A DNA stretch of 64,000 nt from Rhodanobacteraceae bacterium (lineage in GTDB: Bacteria; Pseudomonadota; Gammaproteobacteria; Xanthomonadales; Rhodanobacteraceae), in contig JALUXG010000010.1 in NCBI GenBank assembly GCA_027019085.1, positions 1-64,000 on the forward strand. Direction: 5' to 3'. Numbering within the stretch: position 1 is the stretch's first letter; the number at the start of each line of letters is the position of its first letter. The notes beneath the pieces are model-generated. The model ran no database searches. It saw nothing but the letters and a program-made list of their open reading frames with translations, and was not told the DNA's origin. Positions 56,671 to 64,000 of this stretch are shown one piece after another. The position numbers and the translations under genes are program-made.

Positions 56671-57966
56671 TCAGCGGCCTGCTTTCTTGAGCCAGGCATG
56701 CGCCTTCGCGCGGGTTGTCGGATCCTGCTCGGCCTTGCGCATGGCGGCGATGGCCGCACCCTTGTTGCCCAGTGCGCGCTCGGCCTCGGCCAGGACCATA
56801 TAAGCCTTGCCTGGATGGTCCAGCCCGCGCTTGATCGCCGATTTCGCGTAGCGGCGCGCTTCCGCAGCGTGCCTGTGTCCTTCGCTCAGCAACAGGCTGG
56901 CCACCTGCAGATCCATCTGGCCGTTCGGCGCCGTCTTGGCCGCAAGCTTGTATTCGCGGATGGCGCCCTTGATGTCGTCATCCAGATAGCTGGCGTCGCC
57001 CCGGATGCGGTAGGTGTCGTAGCCCGGTTTGACCAGGCCCTTGGTCTCGCCTTCCTTGAGTACCGCGAGTGCGGCCTCGGCCTCGGGTTTGGGCTTGCTC
57101 ATGTTCTGCGCCTGCATCATGTGCAGCTTGGCCAGAAGGATGTAGTCCTTGCCTTCCTTCAACAGGCCCTTGGCCCGCGCGTTTTCCATCAGCTTCAGGG
57201 CGTCATCGTACTTGCCGGCGCCCACCATGACCGCCACTGCGTTGTGCAAGGTAGTCATGTCATCGGGATTCTTGGCCAGCTGCGACTTGGCGGCGGCAAT
57301 GGCCTGTCCGGTGTCGCCCAGTTCCGAATAACTGGCTGCCAGCACCTGGTTCCAGGACGAGTTCGGCTTGTTGGTCATCGACATCGCCTGCTTGATCGCC
57401 GCCACCGCGTTCTTGTACTGGCCGAGGCGGTAATAGGCGATGCCCTGAAGACCATACGAGTCGGCTGTCTGGCGCTTGCCGTCCTTTCTCCAGGTATTGA
57501 TGAGGTCGATCGACTTCTGGTACTTGCCGTCCGCCATGTAGAACTGTGCCAACTGGTACTCCATGTCGAAGTACGTGTCGTTCGGCATCACGTTCAGTTT
57601 CAGCGCCTTTTCCAGATCGGTCACGGCCTGGTCCACATGTCCCTGCTTGTAGGCGATGTTGGCGAGGATCTGGTTGGCCACCACCTGCGCATATTTGGAC
57701 TTGGTGTCCTTGCCATCGGCCAGCGGCTTGAGCAATTCGGTGGCCTTGGCGTAGTCGCCGGCATTGTAGGCCTTGGCACCCTTGTTCACGGCGTCGGCAT
57801 CGGATTGCTTGACCAGGTCCAGCTTTGGCGCCTTGCGTGTGGCATTGGGGTATTTGGTCTCGCTCTTCTGGCTATCGGCTCTTCCGCCGGCCACGGCCAC
57901 GCCGGTGACCATCACCAGCGCCAGCGCACCGGCCAGAAGCATTCTTGAGATCGATACCACCTTCAT
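56671..57966 (-). CDS. Exported tetratricopeptide-repeat protein
   Basis: A 431-residue protein with a signal peptide (about 1-26, ending GVAVAGG) and about 8 TPR-like helix pairs (GAKAYNAGDYAKATELL, GIAYYRLGQYKNAVAAIKQA, AASYSELGDTGQAIAAAKSQL). It lies between gyrB and tonB in the same orientation. Its gap to tonB is 179 bases, so separate transcription is possible. TPR proteins of this position are conserved in Lysobacterales, and a role in envelope or Ton-linked uptake is a positional guess. Confidence 0.8.
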   Translation of the reverse strand: MKVVSISRMLLAGALALVMVTGVAVAGGRADSQKSETKYPNATRKAPKLDLVKQSDADAVNKGAKAYNAGDYAKATELLKPLADGKDTKSKYAQVVANQILANIAYKQGHVDQAVTDLEKALKLNVMPNDTYFDMEYQLAQFYMADGKYQKSIDLINTWRKDGKRQTADSYGLQGIAYYRLGQYKNAVAAIKQAMSMTNKPNSSWNQVLAASYSELGDTGQAIAAAKSQLAKNPDDMTTLHNAVAVMVGAGKYDDALKLMENARAKGLLKEGKDYILLAKLHMMQAQNMSKPKPEAEAALAVLKEGETKGLVKPGYDTYRIRGDASYLDDDIKGAIREYKLAAKTAPNGQMDLQVASLLLSEGHRHAAEARRYAKSAIKRGLDHPGKAYMVLAEAERALGNKGAAIAAMRKAEQDPTTRAKAHAWLKKAGR

Positions 57967-58149
57967 CGTGCACCTCTTGGTTGCAGGGCTATGCGCGTTG
58001 GCCGCGCGGTCAAGACGACAAGAGTACCCGTTTCTCCCTTGCGGACTCAAGTCGCATGCCGCGGTATCAGCATACCCCAGCGTATTGATTTTACTAAATA
58101 TTTACATTTTCGCGCGTGCTGCGGCTTGGCTGCTCCGCGCGTGCGGTGA

Positions 58150-61756
<3,607 letters not shown>

Positions 61757-61840
61757 ACGCGCACTCCGTCATGCTGACCGGCGAGACACGAAAACCGTGC
61801 CAGGCCGATGCGCTACGCAGGCCTCGAAAGCCCAGTGAAC

Positions 61841-62941
61841 CTACAGCCGCAACGGCATGATCACGTGGCGGATCCGCTCATCGTCACTTGCCTGCAGCAG
61901 ACAGCTCGATTGCGCATCACGCAACTTGACCGTGACCGTGTCGCCGGATAATGCACCCAGAGCATCCATCAGATAGCCAACATTGAAGCCCACCGCAATA
62001 TCGTCCACCTGGGTATCGGCTTCCAACTCCTCGACCGCCTCTTCCTGTTCGGGGTTATGCGCCTTGATGCACAGTTTTCCGGGGCTGACCTCCAGCTTCA
62101 CGCCACGGTATTTCTCGTTGGAGAGAATGGCTGCGCGTTGCAATGCCGCTCGCAGCAAGTCGCGCGGCAACATCACTTCCTTGTCCGCTCCGATGGGGAT
62201 CACGGCCTCGTAATCGGGGAAGCGCCCGTCAATCAGCTTGGACGTGAATGTCACCGCGCCTCGGCGCACGCGCAGGTGATTGCGTCCAAATTCGAGTTCG
62301 ACCTCGCCTTCCCCGGCTTCGAACAAGCCGATCAGTTCGATCACACCCTTGCGCGGAATGATGATCTGCCGCCGTGCGCCAACATCCGACGCCAGCGCCG
62401 TTTCGGCCAGGGCAAGGCGATGGCCGTCGGTGGCCACGCAGCGCAGGCTGTCCTCGTTGAGATCCAGAAGCATGCCATTGAGGTAATAACGCACGTCCTG
62501 ATTGGCCATGGCGAACGCGGTATGGTCCATCAGCTTCTTCAGCACGGCCTCGGGCAGGCTGACCTGTTCGACCAGGTCGATGTTGTCGATAGTCGGAAAT
62601 TCGCTGGCGGGGAGCGTGGCCAGAGTAAACCGGCTGCGCCCGGCCTTGAGTGCCATCCGTTCGCCCTGCAGGCTCAGGTCGATCGCCACGCCATCCGGCA
62701 AGGCACGCACGATGTCGAACAGCTTGCGTGCCGGCAGGGTGATTTCACCATCCTGCGCCTGTCCGACCTCGATGCTGGCGAGCATTTCCACTTCCAGATC
62801 GGTCCCGGTGAAAGCCACCTTGCCGTCCTGAACCTGCACCAGAAGGTTGGCCAGTACAGGCAGTGTCTGCCGGCGCTCGACCACGCCCACGACCTGTTGC
62901 AAGGGTTTGAGCAGCGCTTCTCGTTGAATCCCGAATTGCAT
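61841..62941 (-). CDS. dnaN: DNA polymerase III subunit beta (sliding clamp)
   Basis: Ring-shaped processivity clamp of the replicase, 366 residues. Three-fold repeated clamp domains are evident. The N-terminus QFGIQREALLKPLQQVVGVV and C-terminus RIRHVIMPLRL are typical. It lies between recF and dnaA in the conserved block. Confidence 0.97.
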   Translation of the reverse strand: MQFGIQREALLKPLQQVVGVVERRQTLPVLANLLVQVQDGKVAFTGTDLEVEMLASIEVGQAQDGEITLPARKLFDIVRALPDGVAIDLSLQGERMALKAGRSRFTLATLPASEFPTIDNIDLVEQVSLPEAVLKKLMDHTAFAMANQDVRYYLNGMLLDLNEDSLRCVATDGHRLALAETALASDVGARRQIIIPRKGVIELIGLFEAGEGEVELEFGRNHLRVRRGAVTFTSKLIDGRFPDYEAVIPIGADKEVMLPRDLLRAALQRAAILSNEKYRGVKLEVSPGKLCIKAHNPEQEEAVEELEADTQVDDIAVGFNVGYLMDALGALSGDTVTVKLRDAQSSCLLQASDDERIRHVIMPLRL

Positions 62942-63103
62942 GTGTGTGCCCCTTGTCCCCTATCCAAAAGATTGTAGTGATAAATGAAAAAGCGGTGGTA
63001 GCTGGCTCTGTGTGTATCGGGGTAAGCCAAATTTTTGCATGTTTTCCAGTAACTTGCGTGCATCGTTGCTGCATGCAAGGTGTTTGGAAGCCTGTGCATG
63101 CGC

Positions 63104-63147
63104 TGTGGACAAGTCGCCATGTGGGCGTACTTCACAACTTGTCCACA
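63104..63147. promoter_or_regulatory. Inverted pair of DnaA-box-like 9-mers in the dnaA-dnaN gap
   Basis: TGTGGACAA (63104-63112) and TTGTCCACA (63139-63147) are exact reverse complements, 35 bases apart, just downstream of dnaA. They resemble the DnaA box TTATCCACA (TTGTCCACA is a common variant). The gap 62942-63152 is also AT-richer near dnaN. They may mediate DnaA control of dnaN or belong to an origin region. Confidence 0.5.
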
Positions 63148-63152
63148 ACTAT

Positions 63153-64000
63153 TCAACCGGTGAGTATACGGATCAATTGCTCCCAGTCCTGTTTCAGGCG
63201 TGCGTCCTTGTCCATCAAGGTGCGGATCGTGCGGCAGGCGTGCAGCACTGTGGTGTGGTCGCGTCCGCCAAACGCCTCGCCGATCTCGGGAAGGCTGTGT
63301 TCGGTCAGTTCCTTGGACAATGTCATGGCCAGCTGGCGGGGGCGCGCCAGCGAGCGAACGCGGCGCTTGGACAACAGGTCCGAAAGACGGATCTGGTAGT
63401 AGTCCGCCACCGTTTTCTGGATGTTGGGCACCGTGACGGCCAGGGCGTGCGTACTGAGCAGGTCGCGCAGGGTTTCCTGGGCAAAATCGGCGCTGATGGC
63501 GCGACCAAAGAAGTGCGCGCGTGCGGCGAGTGTATTGAGTGCACCTTCCAGGTCGCGCACGTTGGAGCGGATGCGTCGCGCCAGCAACATGGCTACGTCG
63601 TGGGGCACGTCGACACCTTTTTCCTGGGCCTTGGAGAGCAGGATGGCGGCACGGGTCTCGAAATCCGGCGGCTCGATGGCCACCGACAGTCCCCAGCCCA
63701 GGCGCGATTTAAGACGCGGCTCGAGCTTGTCGACTTCCTTGGGGTAACGGTCGCAGGTCAGGATGATCTGTTGCTTGCCCTCGAACAGGGCGTTGAAGGT
63801 GTGGAAGAACTCTTCCTGCGTGGTGTCCTTGCCGGCGAAGAACTGGATGTCGTCGATCAGCAGCGCATCAACCGAACGGAAACGGCGTTTGAAGGCATCC
63901 ATGTTCTTGGCGCGCAGGGCCTCGATCATGGCGCTGACGAACTGTTCCGAGCGCAGGTACAGCACCTTGGTGCCCGGTTTGTGGTGGCACATCAGGTTGC
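63153..64000 (-). CDS. dnaA: Chromosomal replication initiator DnaA (3' part, cut by window edge)
   Basis: The last 282 codons of dnaA; the 5' part lies beyond base 64000. It contains the AAA+ core ([19 protein letters not shown] Walker [22 protein letters not shown], then [21 protein letters not shown]) and domain IV with the DNA-binding signature [15 protein letters not shown]. The stop is TGA at 63153-63155. It is followed by the dnaA-dnaN gap with two DnaA-box-like motifs. Confidence 0.97.
   Translation of the reverse strand, partial: NLMCHHKPGTKVLYLRSEQFVSAMIEALRAKNMDAFKRRFRSVDALLIDDIQFFAGKDTTQEEFFHTFNALFEGKQQIILTCDRYPKEVDKLEPRLKSRLGWGLSVAIEPPDFETRAAILLSKAQEKGVDVPHDVAMLLARRIRSNVRDLEGALNTLAARAHFFGRAISADFAQETLRDLLSTHALAVTVPNIQKTVADYYQIRLSDLLSKRRVRSLARPRQLAMTLSKELTEHSLPEIGEAFGGRDHTTVLHACRTIRTLMDKDARLKQDWEQLIRILTG

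Overview
This window is chromosomal core DNA from a GC-rich gammaproteobacterium of the order Lysobacterales (Xanthomonadales). The family is less certain; Rhodanobacteraceae is plausible. The case rests on gene order. The right end carries dnaA, dnaN, recF, gyrB, a TPR lipoprotein-like gene, tonB, exbB, exbD, exbD, with pdxJ just beyond; this is the arrangement known from Xanthomonas and relatives. The left end carries tyrS beside an rRNA operon, followed by an M23 peptidase and anmK. radC-argS-SPOR-SDR, speA/speE and torF-glnK-amtB-glnA-ntrB-ntrC are also typical of the order. No phage, integrase, insertion sequence or CRISPR array was seen.

Layout. 1-332: promoter and leader (boxB/boxA/boxC) of an rRNA operon reading off the left edge; the 16S gene itself is outside. 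0.3-13 kb: tyrS, an OapA/LysM-M23 peptidase, anmK, an orphan ribbon-helix-helix protein, ampG-xthA, pyrE, a DUF4124 protein, a coaBC-dut-algC operon and radC. 13.05-13.59 kb: a 545-base gap with an AT-rich core, three DnaA-box-like 9-mers and a reverse-strand terminator. 13.6-17.3 kb: argS, a SPOR protein, a GYF-like membrane protein and an SDR. 17.28-18.00 kb: an array of about four and a half 156-base tandem repeats filling the gap to speA. 18-26 kb: polyamine genes (speA, speE), an orphan ParA, SixA, YceI, a TonB-C-terminal protein, a thiolase and an unknown protein. 26.3-34.8 kb: a PemK/MazF-type toxin-antitoxin pair, an O-methyltransferase, a GNAT, phhA divergent from an Lrp-type regulator, an acyltransferase-hydrolase pair, a sorbosone dehydrogenase-like protein, a PEBP protein and uppP.

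34.8-43.1 kb is a nitrogen-assimilation cluster and the most coherent regulatory story here. torF-glnK-amtB and glnA each have a sigma-54 promoter preceded by two NtrC-like dyads. The sensor and activator genes ntrB and ntrC follow, overlapping end to end with a guanine deaminase gene. The predicted circuit is PII/NtrBC sensing, ammonium uptake (AmtB), assimilation (GlnA) and purine nitrogen salvage (GuaD).

43-53.7 kb: a ClC antiporter, a DUF885 peptidase-like protein, fructose-1,6-bisphosphatase, an aldehyde dehydrogenase, acs with an Sfp-type phosphopantetheinyl transferase, and pdxJ. 53.9-64 kb: the reverse-strand Ton system and the dnaA replication block; dnaA is cut by the right edge.

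All calls come from reading the sequence and translated frames by eye. No database search was run. The regulatory sites are motif matches only.
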